NCBI RefSeq assembly: GCF_013344475.1
Contig: NZ_JABUOU010000008.1
Span: 165,035 to 229,034 of the forward strand
Direction of reading: 5' to 3'
Length of the DNA: 64,000 nt
From: Martelella limonii
GTDB lineage: Bacteria > Pseudomonadota > Alphaproteobacteria > Rhizobiales > Rhizobiaceae
How positions within the stretch are numbered: position 1 is the first letter of the stretch; every line of letters starts with the position of its first letter. The position numbers were made by a program, and so were the translations under genes. The notes beneath the pieces are model-generated. The model saw only the letters and a program-made list of their open reading frames with translations, was not told where the DNA came from and did no database searches. Positions 44,271 through 53,859 of this stretch are shown one piece after another.

Positions 44271-45353
44271 TCAGCCGCCAGAGAGCGGCAGCCGTATTTC
44301 CGTCTTTGCGTCGAAGACGTGAAGCTGGCAGAGATCGAAGGCAACGCCGACGCTGTCGCCCGGCTGCACATCGGTGCGACCATTCAGGACAAGGGTGAAG
44401 TCCTCCGCGCCATCAGCGGCGAGATAGGTGTTGGAGCCGGTGCTCTCGACGGTGGCCACGGGGAAGGTCAGCATCGCCTCACCGGCTGGAACGATCCGAA
44501 GATGCTCCGGTCGAAGGCCGACCGTGACGGACTGGCCCTCGGGCAGACCGGTATCGACGGCGATCGTCTGGGAACCGCCGAGGGCAAGCGCCAGCGATTT
44601 CCCGCCCGGCCCGACCATGGCGGCAATGAAATTCATCGCCGGCGAGCCGATGAAACCTGCAACGAACCTGTTGACCGGCCGGTCGTACAGCTCAAGCGGC
44701 GCGCCCTGCTGCTCGATGATACCGGCGCGCATGACGACCACATGATCGGCCATGGTCATCGCCTCGATCTGGTCGTGCGTCACATAAACCGATGTCGCGC
44801 CCAGCCTGTCGTGCAGCGCGCGGATTTCCTTGCGCATCTGGACCCTGAGCGCGGCATCTAGATTGGAGAGCGGCTCATCGAACAGGAAGGCCTTGGGATG
44901 GCGGATGATCGCCCGGCTCATCGCCACGCGCTGGCGCTGCCCGCCCGACAATTCGCGCGGATAGCGGCCGAGAAGCTCCGACAGCCCGGTCGTCGTCGCA
45001 ACCTCTTCGGCGGCCTTCTTCGCCTCGGCCCTGGAAATACCGCGAATACGCAGGCTGTAGGTCAGGTTTTCCTCGACCGTCATATGCGGATAAAGGGCGT
45101 AGGACTGGAACACCATGGCCAGATCACGCTTGCGCGGCGGCACGTTGTTCATGGTTTCGCCGGCAATGGTCAGGTTTCCGCTCGTGATCTTTTCAAGTCC
45201 GGCAAGCGAGCGAAGCAGGGTCGACTTGCCGCATCCGGACGGGCCGACCAGGGCGACGAAAGTGCCCTTGGGGATGCCGAGTTCAATGTTTTTCAGGGCG
45301 TGATAGGCGCCATAATGCTTATTCACGCCTTCGAACTGGATGTGATAGGTCAT
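44271..45353 (-). CDS. Sugar-type ABC transporter ATP-binding protein (UgpC/MalK-like)
   Basis: A 360-residue ATPase with Walker A GPSGCGKST, LSGGQRQRVAMSRAI, Walker B FLFDEPLSNLDA and a C-terminal TOBE regulatory region (GLRPEHLRIVP). The ATG at 45353 overlaps the permease stop (ATGA), which rules out the longer frame. It is the last gene of a binding protein-permease-permease-ATPase operon whose 5' end has been lost. Confidence 0.93.
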   Translation of the reverse strand: MTYHIQFEGVNKHYGAYHALKNIELGIPKGTFVALVGPSGCGKSTLLRSLAGLEKITSGNLTIAGETMNNVPPRKRDLAMVFQSYALYPHMTVEENLTYSLRIRGISRAEAKKAAEEVATTTGLSELLGRYPRELSGGQRQRVAMSRAIIRHPKAFLFDEPLSNLDAALRVQMRKEIRALHDRLGATSVYVTHDQIEAMTMADHVVVMRAGIIEQQGAPLELYDRPVNRFVAGFIGSPAMNFIAAMVGPGGKSLALALGGSQTIAVDTGLPEGQSVTVGLRPEHLRIVPAGEAMLTFPVATVESTGSNTYLAADGAEDFTLVLNGRTDVQPGDSVGVAFDLCQLHVFDAKTEIRLPLSGG

Positions 45354-46177
45354 TTGAGGGCTCCAGAGGTGAGGCCGGACACAATACGGCGTTGCAGAAG
45401 AACGAAAATGGCGAGGATTGGCGTTACATAGATCGTCGAATAGGCCATGATCTTGTTCCACTCGGTGGTGTTCGGGCCCATGAAGCTGTTGAGCCCGACG
45501 CTGGCGGGCTGAAGCTCCGCTGCCTGGATCATCGACTTCGAATAGACGAACTCGCCGAAGGCCTGCATGAAGATCAGGATGCCGCTCACGAGAATGCCAT
45601 TGCGCGCCAGCGGCAGGACGATCCTGAAAAACGCGCCGATCCGGGAGTTTCCGTCGACCATCGCCGCCTCCTCTAGCTCGATCGGCACGCTCATGAAGGT
45701 TGCGCGGACGAGGACGACGAAGAACGGCATGCTCTTTGCCGCAATCGCAAGGATCACGGCGAAGCGCGGGAAGTCGAGCAGGCCGACCTGCGAGAACCCG
45801 ACGAAGATCGGCGTGATCATCAGCGAGGCTGGAAGCACCTGCAACAGCAGGATAAGAAACAGGCCGGCGTCGACCCAGCCGCTGCGATAGCGGGCGAGTA
45901 CATAGGCGCAGCCCACGCCAAGCACCGAGATCAGGGCAACCGAGCCGGTGGCAATCACCAGCGAGTTCCAAAGGTAGCGCGCCATGTTGCGGCTCTGCCA
46001 GACTTCGCCATAGGTCGACCACTGTGGATCGGACGGCAGCAGGCGCGGTGGCGTCGCGAACATCGCCGAACCGGTCTTCAGGCTGGTGACATACATCCAG
46101 AACAGGGGAAAAAGGTAGATGACTGCCAGTATGATGGCGACGAAGAGCATCAGCCGGTTGCGTGACGTATCGCTCAT
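45350..46177 (-). CDS. Sugar-type ABC transporter permease (MalG/UgpE-like)
   Basis: A 275-residue permease with about six membrane segments and the coupling motif EEAAMVDGNSRIGAFFRIVLP. The start overlaps the previous permease by four bases. It appears intact. Confidence 0.92.
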   Translation of the reverse strand: MSDTSRNRLMLFVAIILAVIYLFPLFWMYVTSLKTGSAMFATPPRLLPSDPQWSTYGEVWQSRNMARYLWNSLVIATGSVALISVLGVGCAYVLARYRSGWVDAGLFLILLLQVLPASLMITPIFVGFSQVGLLDFPRFAVILAIAAKSMPFFVVLVRATFMSVPIELEEAAMVDGNSRIGAFFRIVLPLARNGILVSGILIFMQAFGEFVYSKSMIQAAELQPASVGLNSFMGPNTTEWNKIMAYSTIYVTPILAIFVLLQRRIVSGLTSGALK

Positions 46178-47076
46178 CCTCTCACCTCATGGCGTGTGGA
46201 GCGGACATAGACCAGAGACGCGAACATCACGAACACGATCATGATGACCGAAACGGTTGCCCCCTTGGCAAAGTCATACTGGCGGAACGACAGGTCCCAG
46301 GCCCAGTACTGGGCGACATTGGAGGAGTTGTTGGGTCCACCGTCCGTGATGGCGGCAAAAAGATCGAACTGCTGCAGGGTGAAAATCAGGCCGAGCGAGA
46401 CAACGGCTCCGATGGTCGAGCGCATCATCGGCAGGGTGATGGTCCAGAAACGCTGGAAGATATTGGCGCCGTCAAGCTCGGACGCCTCGTAGAGATCGCG
46501 CGGGATCGAGGACAATCCGACAGAAAGGAGGATCATGTTGAAGGATGTTCCCAGCCATATGTTGGCGAGTATGACCGCCCAGAGCGAGTATGACGGGTCC
46601 GAGCGCCAATAGATATTGCCGTCCGTAATGCCGGTCGCCGTCAGAAGAAAATTCAGGACGCCGTAATCCCCCGACAGGATCCAGTTCCAGATCGCCCCCA
46701 CCACCAGGCCGGGCATCACCCAGGATACCAGAAACAGCCCGCGCAGCCACGAAGCGCCCGGGAAATGCGTGCTGAAGAACAGGGCAAGTCCGAAGCCCAG
46801 GATGAATTGACCGGCGATGGAGGCAACAACGAAGATCGCCGTATTGAGCAGGATTCCAAGCGTTTCCGGCTGACGAAACAGATCGACATAATTCCGGAAT
46901 CCGACAAATGGCCGCATGATCTGCCCCATGCTGAACATGTCGACTTCCTGAAAGCTCATCAGCACATTGTAGAGCAGCGGCAGTCCGGACAGCAGGAACA
47001 GGAAGGCGAGCGGCACGGCCACCAGCGTGATGTCGAAGCCACGACCATCGGTCAGGCTGGAAAGGAAGCGTTTCAT
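46174..47076 (-). CDS. Sugar-type ABC transporter permease (MalF/UgpA-like)
   Basis: A 300-residue permease with about six membrane segments and the motif YEASELDGANIFQRFWTITLP. GGAGGAGAT lies just before the ATG. The substrate is probably a sugar, polyol or glycoside, judged from the family only. Confidence 0.92.
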   Translation of the reverse strand: MKRFLSSLTDGRGFDITLVAVPLAFLFLLSGLPLLYNVLMSFQEVDMFSMGQIMRPFVGFRNYVDLFRQPETLGILLNTAIFVVASIAGQFILGFGLALFFSTHFPGASWLRGLFLVSWVMPGLVVGAIWNWILSGDYGVLNFLLTATGITDGNIYWRSDPSYSLWAVILANIWLGTSFNMILLSVGLSSIPRDLYEASELDGANIFQRFWTITLPMMRSTIGAVVSLGLIFTLQQFDLFAAITDGGPNNSSNVAQYWAWDLSFRQYDFAKGATVSVIMIVFVMFASLVYVRSTRHEVRG

Positions 47077-47194
47077 ATCTCCTCCGGCGTTGCCCGCAAA
47101 ACCATCCGGCCGCCGGAGCGGCGCGGATGATTTCTCCGGGAGGGAAGGGGCCGGCGGCTCATCACAAGGACCAGGGCCGCCGGGCAGACAAAGA

Positions 47195-47878
47195 TTACCG
47201 GTCAGGAACGGACGAGATCTTCTCGGCGGCCTGATCCAGCGCAGCCTGAGGATCCATCTGTCCCGTCAGCGTGGCCTGGATGGCGTCCTGGATCGCCTTG
47301 GAGATCTTCGGCCATTGCGGGTGCGGACCGCGCGGCTGGGCATATTTCAGCTGCTCGACGAAGGTCGCCAGGGCGGCATCCTTCAGGGCATTGCCCGTCG
47401 GCGGGATCGCGATGTCGGAACGGGCCGGGATCTGGCCATAATTCTCGAACATCGTATCGTCCTGAGAGACGAAATATTCCAGCACCTCGAAGGCTTCCTC
47501 GGGATGCTTGGTACTGGAGAAGATTGCCCAGTTATAGTCACCCATGGCCGAAGACCGCTCGGCGCCTTCTTCCGGAACGGGCAGCAGCGCCACGCCCCAG
47601 TCGAAATCGGCGTCCGCAAGCATGCGGTCGATTTCCCACGGACCGGAAATGGCCATCGCGGCATTGCCGGCGTTGAATGTCGCCGTCGCGTTCCACTGGC
47701 TGTTGGTCAGGGTATCGGGAGAAGCGAGCTTCTCGTCCATGATCTCTTTCCACGTCGCCAGCGCTTCTACCGCGCCTTCGGTATTGATGTTGTCATAGGT
47801 AGCACCACCCATCTGCGCCCATGGCAGGAACTGGAAGGTGCCTTCCTCTGTCAACGGCTGCGTAAAAACCGGCCACGG
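47195..47878 (-). pseudogene. Solute-binding protein family 1, 5' half replaced by IS21
   Basis: About 228 codons of the C-terminal half of an extracellular sugar-binding protein remain ([20 protein letters not shown], then [18 protein letters not shown] and [20 protein letters not shown]). The frame runs into the IS21 terminal repeat at about 47878. The signal peptide and first domain are gone and are not found on the other side of the element. Without it the three intact transporter genes lack a binding protein and their native promoter. Confidence 0.85.
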
Positions 47879-47899
47879 GGCGGAGCAAAAGTCGGCCAC
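47879..47899 (+). repeat. IS21 left terminal inverted repeat
   Basis: A 21-base terminal repeat beginning GGCGGAGCAAAAG. Its complement matches the right end at 51880-51900 except for a few internal bases. Confidence 0.8.
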
Positions 47900-47979
47900 T
47901 TTGGACGCAGACATGAGACCCGCGGGAGGGCGTAGCCGAGCGGGGGTCTCATGCCTGCGTTGCGACTTTCTGAAGGGTT

Positions 47980-48738
47980 TCAGTCGGCCTTTCGGGCGCG
48001 GCTTTGGGCGAGACGGTAGCTGTCGCCGTTCATTTCGAGAATGTTGACGTGATGGGTGACACGGTCGAGCAGAGCGCCGGTGAGCCGCTCCGATCCCAGG
48101 GTTTCCGTCCATTCGTCAAAGGGCAGATTGCTGGTGATCAGGGTGGCGCCCCGCTCATAACGTTGCGAGATCAACTCGAACAGCAGCTCCGCGCCGGTCT
48201 TTGACAACGGCACGAAGCCGAGTTCGTCGATGATCAGCAGCTTGTAGGCGGCCATCTGCTTCTGGAAACGCAAGAGGCGCCGTTCGTCACGGGCCTCCAT
48301 CATCTCGCTGACCATGGCCGCTGCTGTGGTGAAGCCGACGGTCAGGCCCTTCTGGCAGGCGGCCAGGCCAAGGGCGAGCGCTATGTGCGTCTTGCCAGTG
48401 CCGCTGGGACCAAGAGCAATGACATTCTCGCGCCGCTCTATCCATTCGCAGCGGGCCAGTTCCAGCACCTGCATCCTGTTGAGCTTGGGGATGGCGGCGA
48501 AGTCGAAGCTGTCGAGGCTTTTGACGACGGGGAATTTGGCCGCCTTGATCCGACGTTCGACCTTGCGGCGGTCCCGTTCGATCATCTCCCGCTCGGCAAG
48601 CCGGAACAGGAAACCGACATGATCAATGCTTTCGGTGGCACACAGCCGAGCCAGCTTCTGGTGCTCGCGCTGGAAGGTCGGCAGCTTCAGGGTCTTGAGA
48701 TAGTGTGCGAGCAGGATCTCTGGTGCTTCTGTGCTCAT
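47980..48738 (-). CDS. istB: IS21-family transposition helper ATPase IstB
   Basis: A 252-residue AAA+ protein with Walker [12 protein letters not shown] and Walker [10 protein letters not shown], full length for IstB. It overlaps the istA stop by four bases. It helps IstA choose and activate the target site. Confidence 0.93.
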   Translation of the reverse strand: MSTEAPEILLAHYLKTLKLPTFQREHQKLARLCATESIDHVGFLFRLAEREMIERDRRKVERRIKAAKFPVVKSLDSFDFAAIPKLNRMQVLELARCEWIERRENVIALGPSGTGKTHIALALGLAACQKGLTVGFTTAAAMVSEMMEARDERRLLRFQKQMAAYKLLIIDELGFVPLSKTGAELLFELISQRYERGATLITSNLPFDEWTETLGSERLTGALLDRVTHHVNILEMNGDSYRLAQSRARKAD

Positions 48739-49538
48739 GCCGCTTCTCCCGCATCAGACGACAAAAGGCGCATGTAGGCTTTCGCCGAGGTCTTCTCGAC
48801 CGTCGCCCTCGGCAGGTAGGGATAGATCGACAGGTCCAGTCGCGGTGGCCGGCGCTCGACCCGGCACAGGATCAGATGCTTGACTGCATCAAAGCCGATC
48901 GCGCCGAGCTGGATCGCCTGCTTCACCGCCGCATGCAGGTCCGCAAAGTCGAAGCTCTCCAGAAGACGGAGCACCTGCACGTATTCCCGCCGGCCATGCT
49001 TGGCCATGCGGCCTTCCATCAGCCGGCGCAGCGTCGCGAACTCGTCCGGCAGATCCCAGCCCTGCAACGGAGCTGCCTGATCCAGAGAATTGATCTTCTG
49101 CTCGATCAGCGGCAGGTAATGAACGGGATCGAAGATGACATCTTCCCGTTCCCAGCTTCTGGGATGACGAGCAATGATCTCGCCGCGGCAGCCGATCACC
49201 ACCTCATTGACATAGCCCCGAACCCAAACATCCTGGTGGCCGTAGGCAACCGGCACGGAATAGTCGTTCGTCTTGTAGCGCACCAGCGACTGAGCCGTCA
49301 CAATGGCGCTGGCCTGGTCGCAGGCGTCGAAGGGCGATGCCGGCAAGGGGCGCATGGCAGCCAGATCGCGCTGAAGCCGCTCGCCGATCGTCTCGCTCTC
49401 GCCGCGCAGCTTGTCGCGCTGACGCTTGCGGCATTGCTCTTCCAGAAAGGCGTTAAAGGCATCCCACGTCGGAAACTGCGGGATCGGCACCATGAAGTTA
49501 CGTCGGGCATAGCCGACAAGACCTTCGACATTCCCCTT
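48735..49538 (-). pseudogene. istA: istA, 3' part (interrupted by IS110)
   Basis: 267 codons that begin KGNVEGLVGYARRNF at the IS110 boundary and run to the IstA stop. They hold the end of the DDE integrase domain and the C-terminal domain. Joined to the 5' part at 51140-51859 without adding or losing a base, they restore an IstA of about 507 residues. Confidence 0.88.
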
Positions 49539-49794
49539 ATCTGGCATGATCACGCTGACGCCTCGATATCTTTGTCGCACTTCGGTGGCAGGCGCTATGG
49601 TGAGACCATTCGGGATGTGGGGCGTCGGGAGCACGCGAGTGCGGGCAGGCCGAGCGAAAGACATGGGCTGCGAGCCCGAGCCTTTATATGGTCGCCCCTG
49701 CGGCTTACCCGAATGCGCTGCGAGCGCGGATCCGTAGTTGCCGTGTAGCCCGCCAGCTCCTGAGAAAAGGGATGACATAGCAAAAGAGGTAGAT
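49539..49794 (+). ncRNA. Candidate bridge-RNA region of the IS110 element
   Basis: IS110-group elements encode a structured bridge RNA in the non-coding end upstream of the transposase; it pairs with donor and target DNA. This 256-base leader is gene-free, GC-rich and contains several short dyads (for example around 49610-49640 and 49665-49730). The RNA itself and its guide loops are inferred, not shown. Confidence 0.4.
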
Positions 49795-51024
49795 ATGCGC
49801 ATCATCGGCATGGATATCCACCGCGTCTTCGCCGAAGCGGTGGCCCTTGAAGATGGAGAAACCAAGCGACTTGGCCGGATCGGCATGACGCGGGAGCATC
49901 TGGAAGACTTTGCCAGAACACTTCTGCCGTCGGATCATGTCGTGGTGGAAGCGACCGGCAATGCGACCGCAGTTGTGGAGATTCTCGCTCCGCGCGTGGC
50001 AAGGGTGGCCGTGGCAAATCCGTTGCAGGTCCATCTGATCGCCAAGGCGAAGATCAAGACTGACGCGATCGACGCGCGCGTCCTGGCGCAACTCTACGCC
50101 GCCGGCTTCTTGCCGGAGGTCTGGATTCCGGACGCGGCAACCTTGGCTCGCCGACGTCAGGTGACGCGCCGCACGCAACTTGTCCGGCAACGGACCCGTC
50201 TAAAATCGATCGTCCAGTCGATCCTGCACGCGAACCTGATTCCACCCTGCCCATTTGCCGATCTCTTCGGCGGCAAGGGTCGGATCTGGCTGCGGGCCCA
50301 GTATCTACCGGACGACGAGCGGGAGGCCATCGAACGGCACGTCGAGGAATACGACCGTCAGTCCGATGCACTCAAGGGAGTGGAACGTGACATTGCACGC
50401 GCCGCCTTGTCCGATCCGAACGTGACACGATTGATGACGATCCCGGGCATCGACATGGTGGTTGCTGTCGGACTGATGGCGGCGATCGGCAAAATCGAAC
50501 GTTTTGACAACCCCGACAAGCTGGTTGCCTATATCGGTCTCAATCCAAGCGTCCATCAATCTGGTGATGGCCCCGCCCATCATGGTCGGATCACCAAACG
50601 CGGACGCGCAAATGCCCGCCATCTACTTGTCGAAGCGGCCTGGCAGACCGTGCGAAGTCCAGGGCCGTTGCGTGCCTTCTACGAGCGCGTGCGGAGCAAA
50701 CGCGGCAATCACATTGCCGCAGTGGCGGTTGCCCGTAAGCTGGCAGTGATCATCTGGCACCTGCTGACCAAAGGTGAAGACTACAGCTGGGTTCGCCCCT
50801 CGCTACATGCCAAGAAACTTCGTGACCTCGAACTGCGCGCCGGACATCCGCCGAGACGCGGCCAGAAGGGTGCCGGCTACGACTACAACATCACGCAACG
50901 TCGCCGGGAGGAGCGCAACCGCGCTCAGCAGGCCGAAGGCGCATATCGGCGAATGACCGACGGATGGCGACGACGAGGGGCCCGCTCAAAACCCACGGAC
51001 GCCACAAATGAGGAGCAACGATGA
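49795..51024 (+). CDS. IS110-family transposase (DEDD, bridge-RNA type)
   Basis: A 409-residue protein. The N-terminal RuvC-like DEDD domain shows MDIHR, VVEATGN and KTDAIDARVL. The C-terminal Tnp_IS110 domain has MTIPGIDMVVAVGLMAAIG and SGDGPAHHGRITKRGRANAR, and a long basic tail follows. The ATG at 49795 is chosen because AAAGAGG lies just upstream; the longer frame begins in the non-coding leader. The gene looks intact, so the element may be active. Confidence 0.93.
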   Translation: MRIIGMDIHRVFAEAVALEDGETKRLGRIGMTREHLEDFARTLLPSDHVVVEATGNATAVVEILAPRVARVAVANPLQVHLIAKAKIKTDAIDARVLAQLYAAGFLPEVWIPDAATLARRRQVTRRTQLVRQRTRLKSIVQSILHANLIPPCPFADLFGGKGRIWLRAQYLPDDEREAIERHVEEYDRQSDALKGVERDIARAALSDPNVTRLMTIPGIDMVVAVGLMAAIGKIERFDNPDKLVAYIGLNPSVHQSGDGPAHHGRITKRGRANARHLLVEAAWQTVRSPGPLRAFYERVRSKRGNHIAAVAVARKLAVIIWHLLTKGEDYSWVRPSLHAKKLRDLELRAGHPPRRGQKGAGYDYNITQRRREERNRAQQAEGAYRRMTDGWRRRGARSKPTDATNEEQR

Positions 51025-51139
51025 TCTGGCTGCCGCCGCAGGGCTTGAACCTCATGCCCGACCGTTCACCACGTGGTCGCCCGTGGGCCTGAAGAAAATA
51101 CCACAATTTCTGTCGAAGGGGCTATTCGATCTCATCCGT

Positions 51140-51859
51140 GTCGTTGCCCTTCCCCGGACGGCCATAGCGATCCCGGATCAGGTAATGAGACAGGAAGCCG
51201 CTGAACAACGTCGCCCGCTTGCGTGTGCCGTCGGGCAGGATCTTTGCCACCAAGCAACGGTCGTTGTCATAGACGATCGATTGCGGCACGGCCTCGAAGA
51301 AGGCAAACGCATGGATGTGGCCATCGACCCAGGCCTCGGCCACCGCCGCCGGATAGGCCCGGACATAGCAAGCATCACTATGCGGAAGATCGAGCACGAA
51401 GAAGCGCGCCTTCTGCTCGACGCCGCCAATCACCACCGTCGCCTCGCCGAAATCGGCCTGCGCGTGGCCGGCCGGATGCGACAGAGGCACAAACACTTCC
51501 TGGCGACGCTGATCCCGCTCCCGGATATAATCCTTGATGATCGTGTAGCCGCCGGTGAACCCGCACTCGTCACGCAGACGGTCGAACACCCGCTTGGCCG
51601 TATGGCGTTGCTTGCGCGGCACCTTCAGATCCTCATCAAGCCAATGCTCGATAGTCGAGACAAACGCATCCAGCTTCGGCCGCCGGATCGGTGATTGCCG
51701 CTGATAACCAGGCGGCGTCGAATAGGCCACCATCTTGGCCACGCTGTCGCGCGATATGTTGAAATGCTTTGCAGCCTGACGCCGGCTCATCCCTTCCGAG
51801 ACAGCCAGGCGAACCCTCAGATAAAGTTCCACGGTGTAAATCCTCTGTCCCTCCTGCAC
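51140..51859 (-). pseudogene. istA: istA, 5' part (interrupted by IS110)
   Basis: 240 codons from a GTG at 51859 to the IS110 boundary, followed by six element-derived codons and a stop at 51122. They hold the N-terminal helix-turn-helix (MSRRQAAKHFNISRDSVAKM) and the first part of the DDE domain (HAQADFGEATV, with VYDNDRCL). A GTG ten codons in, after GGAGGGACAGAGG, is another possible start. Confidence 0.87.
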
Positions 51860-51879
51860 TCAATGCAGAAGGAAGATAG

Positions 51880-51900
51880 GTGGCCGGATTTTACTCCGCC
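51880..51900 (-). repeat. IS21 right terminal inverted repeat
   Basis: A 21-base repeat ending TTTTACTCCGCC on the plus strand, the partner of the left end at 47879-47899. Confidence 0.8.
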
Positions 51901-51901
51901 C

Positions 51902-52552
51902 GCGGACGAATTATTCCGCCGCTTCCGTGGCAGACTTTTGCACCGCCGTTCTCAGGCGCGCCGCAAGATCCCCTTCATCCCGCTCGGACGGAGCCTGACC
52001 GATGTCGGCCAGCCCTGGATCGACCTCGATTTCGAGGGCATGGCCGAGACGGCGATCAACCGCCTCGTCGCAAACGGACATCGGCGCATCGGCATCATCT
52101 GGCCGCACGGCGATTACAACCTCGCCTATATCTTCGTCGACCGGATCCGCGAGACGCTGGCCCATCATGGCCTGCCCCTGCCCGACGCCTATATTTTCAA
52201 GGGGCCGCCAAACGAGGATGGCGGCTATCAGATCGCGCGCGACATCAAGGCATGCGAGGAGCCGCCGACGGCCATCGTGCTCGTCAACGAGGCGATTGTC
52301 ATGGGTCTTTACCGGGGGCTCTCGGAGGTCGGCCTGAAGCCCGGCAGAGACCTCGCTATCATCGGCCGGCACAGCCCGCAGACGAATTTCCTGTCCCCGA
52401 GCCTGACCTCATTCGACCTGTCGCTGCGCGATCTCGGCATTGCCCTTGCGGAAACCCTGCTTGGCTCAATGCCCGCCTATTGCGACTTATACCCCGATAT
52501 CGTCAACCGCCGGATATGGCCGATGACGTTGGTGGAAGGCGAAAGCGGCTGA
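51902..52552 (+). pseudogene. LacI-family regulator, 5' part lost at IS21 end
   Basis: The C-terminal two thirds of a LacI-type sugar-binding domain remain (TAINRLVANGHRRIGIIWPH, then PPTAIVLVNEAIVMGLYRGL and PSLTSFDLSLRDLGIALAE). The DNA-binding domain is absent and the family-like reading is unclear before about 51955. It pointed away from the truncated binding-protein gene, so it was probably the divergent regulator of that sugar operon. Confidence 0.8.
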
Positions 52553-52561
52553 CGGCCCGCT

Positions 52562-53003
52562 GATTGCCATCGTCGTTCAGTGCGGCCCGCAAGGCTTCAC
52601 GCCGAAGCCAAACGACGCTGAGCTTCGCCGACGGGCGGGTCGGGAACCCGCTCAATCGGCCAGAAGCGGCCGCGGCGTTGCGAGATGTCGTGATCCCGCA
52701 TCGCACGCAGCGCGGCATCTCGCCGCTTGTTCAATGTCGTCAATTGTTTCCCAGGAGGTCCTTCAGCACGACATTGTCGAGCATCGTGTCAGCCAGTAGC
52801 CGCTTGAGCTTGGCGTTCTCGTCTTCCAAAGCTTTGAGCCGGGCCGCCTCGGAAACCTCCATGCCACCATATTTGACCTTGAACTTATAAATACTTGCAG
52901 GGCTGAGGCCGTGCTTGCGGCAAATCTCGGATGTAGGAAGACCGCCCTTCTGTTCCTTGATCATCCCAATAATCTGAGCCTCGGTGAAACGGCTCTTTCG
53001 CAT
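52562..53003 (-). pseudogene. IS3-family remnant: intact orfA, decayed orfB
   Basis: The frame 52740-53003 encodes an 87-residue OrfA with helix-turn-helix and leucine-zipper-like tail (MRKSRFTEAQIIGMIKEQ, LKALEDENAKLKRLL, DNVVLKDLLG). The following bases resemble the start of OrfB for about 40 codons (KRRDAALRAMRDHDISQRR), then decay near the LacI remnant. No catalytic domain is left. It is a different IS3 type from the remnant at 43962-44162. Confidence 0.78.
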
Positions 53004-53115
53004 AAATCTGCTCCATATGATTGAGCAAACTCTACATCAAAAGCGGGACTATGCGGGGGGCAGGTCACCGCGTCAAACTGCCTCGCACAAAGATATCGGC
53101 TCGCGACGCGACCCT

Positions 53116-53859
53116 TCAGTTGGTCATCGTGCGGATGCTGGAAAGAAAGCGGCGTGTTCTAGCGTCTTTCGGCGCATCGAAGAATTGATCGGGAGCGGCG
53201 GTTTCGACCATTTCGCCGGCTTCCATATAGACGACGCGATCGGCGACCTGGCGGGCAAAGCCCATTTCGTGGGTCACGACCACCATGGTCATGCCGTCAT
53301 CGGCGAGTTCCACCATCACGTCGAGCACCTCCCGGATCATCTTCGGATCGAGCGCCGATGTCGGTTCATCGAACAGCATGATACGCGGGCGCATGCACAG
53401 CGCCCGCGCTATGGCGACGCGTTGCTTTTGCCCGCCGGAAAGCTGCCCGGGAAATTTGGGCGCCTGGTCGAGAATGCGGACGCGCTTCAGGAAGGTTTCC
53501 GCCGCCGTCTCCGCTTTCGCGCGCGGCGTGCGCCGCGACAGAATCTGCGGCAGAGCGCAGTTTTCGAGCACCGTCAGATGCGGAAACAGGTTGAAGTGCT
53601 GGAACACCATGCCGGCATCGCGGCGGACCGCATCGAGATTGCGCAGATCGTCGCCAAGCTCGACGCCGTTGACGACGATCCGGCCCGCCTGATGCTCCTC
53701 GAGGCGGTTGATGCAGCGGATCAGCGTCGACTTGCCCGAGCCCGATGGGCCACAGACGACGACCTTCTCACCGGGCGCAACCGTCATCGACACGCCCTTG
53801 AGCACGTGAAAATCGCCATAGAATTTGTCGATATTATCGATTTCGATCGCAGGTTTCAT
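53116..53859 (-). CDS. aapP: Amino-acid ABC transporter ATP-binding protein (AapP/GlnQ-like)
   Basis: A 247-residue polar-amino-acid ATPase with Walker A GPSGSGKSTLIRCINRLE, LSGGQKQRVAIARAL and Walker B IMLFDEPTSALDP. The start at 53859 overlaps the permease stop (ATGA) and avoids the long frame through that gene. It is the last gene of an AapJQMP/BztABCD-type importer. Confidence 0.92.
   Translation of the reverse strand: MKPAIEIDNIDKFYGDFHVLKGVSMTVAPGEKVVVCGPSGSGKSTLIRCINRLEEHQAGRIVVNGVELGDDLRNLDAVRRDAGMVFQHFNLFPHLTVLENCALPQILSRRTPRAKAETAAETFLKRVRILDQAPKFPGQLSGGQKQRVAIARALCMRPRIMLFDEPTSALDPKMIREVLDVMVELADDGMTMVVVTHEMGFARQVADRVVYMEAGEMVETAAPDQFFDAPKDARTRRFLSSIRTMTN

Larger units (their letters stand above)
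49539..51139 (+). mobile_element. IS110-family element inserted in istA
   Basis: The boundaries follow from restoring the istA frame: 49538 joins 51140 to read CCCCTT-GTCGTTG on the plus strand. The element is about 1.6 kb with no inverted repeats and no clear target duplication beyond a possible one- or two-base core, as expected for this family. It carries one transposase gene with about 256 bases before it and 115 bases after it. Confidence 0.85.
47878..51901. mobile_element. IS21-family element, split by an IS110-family element
   Basis: Imperfect terminal inverted repeats lie at 47879-47899 and 51880-51900. Removing the inner IS110 leaves about 2.4 kb, the usual IS21 size, with istA then istB reading leftwards. 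A 10-bp stem (CATGAGACCC at 47912-47921, GGGTCTCATG at 47944-47953) lies between istB and the left end. No target duplication is visible, and the two flanks are 5'-truncated halves of different genes, so the element is linked to a deletion. Confidence 0.85.

Noticed and set aside
43962..53003. The two IS3 remnants as halves of one split element
   Set aside because: The OrfB tail and the OrfA appear to belong to different IS3 subgroups, and both are in decayed contexts.
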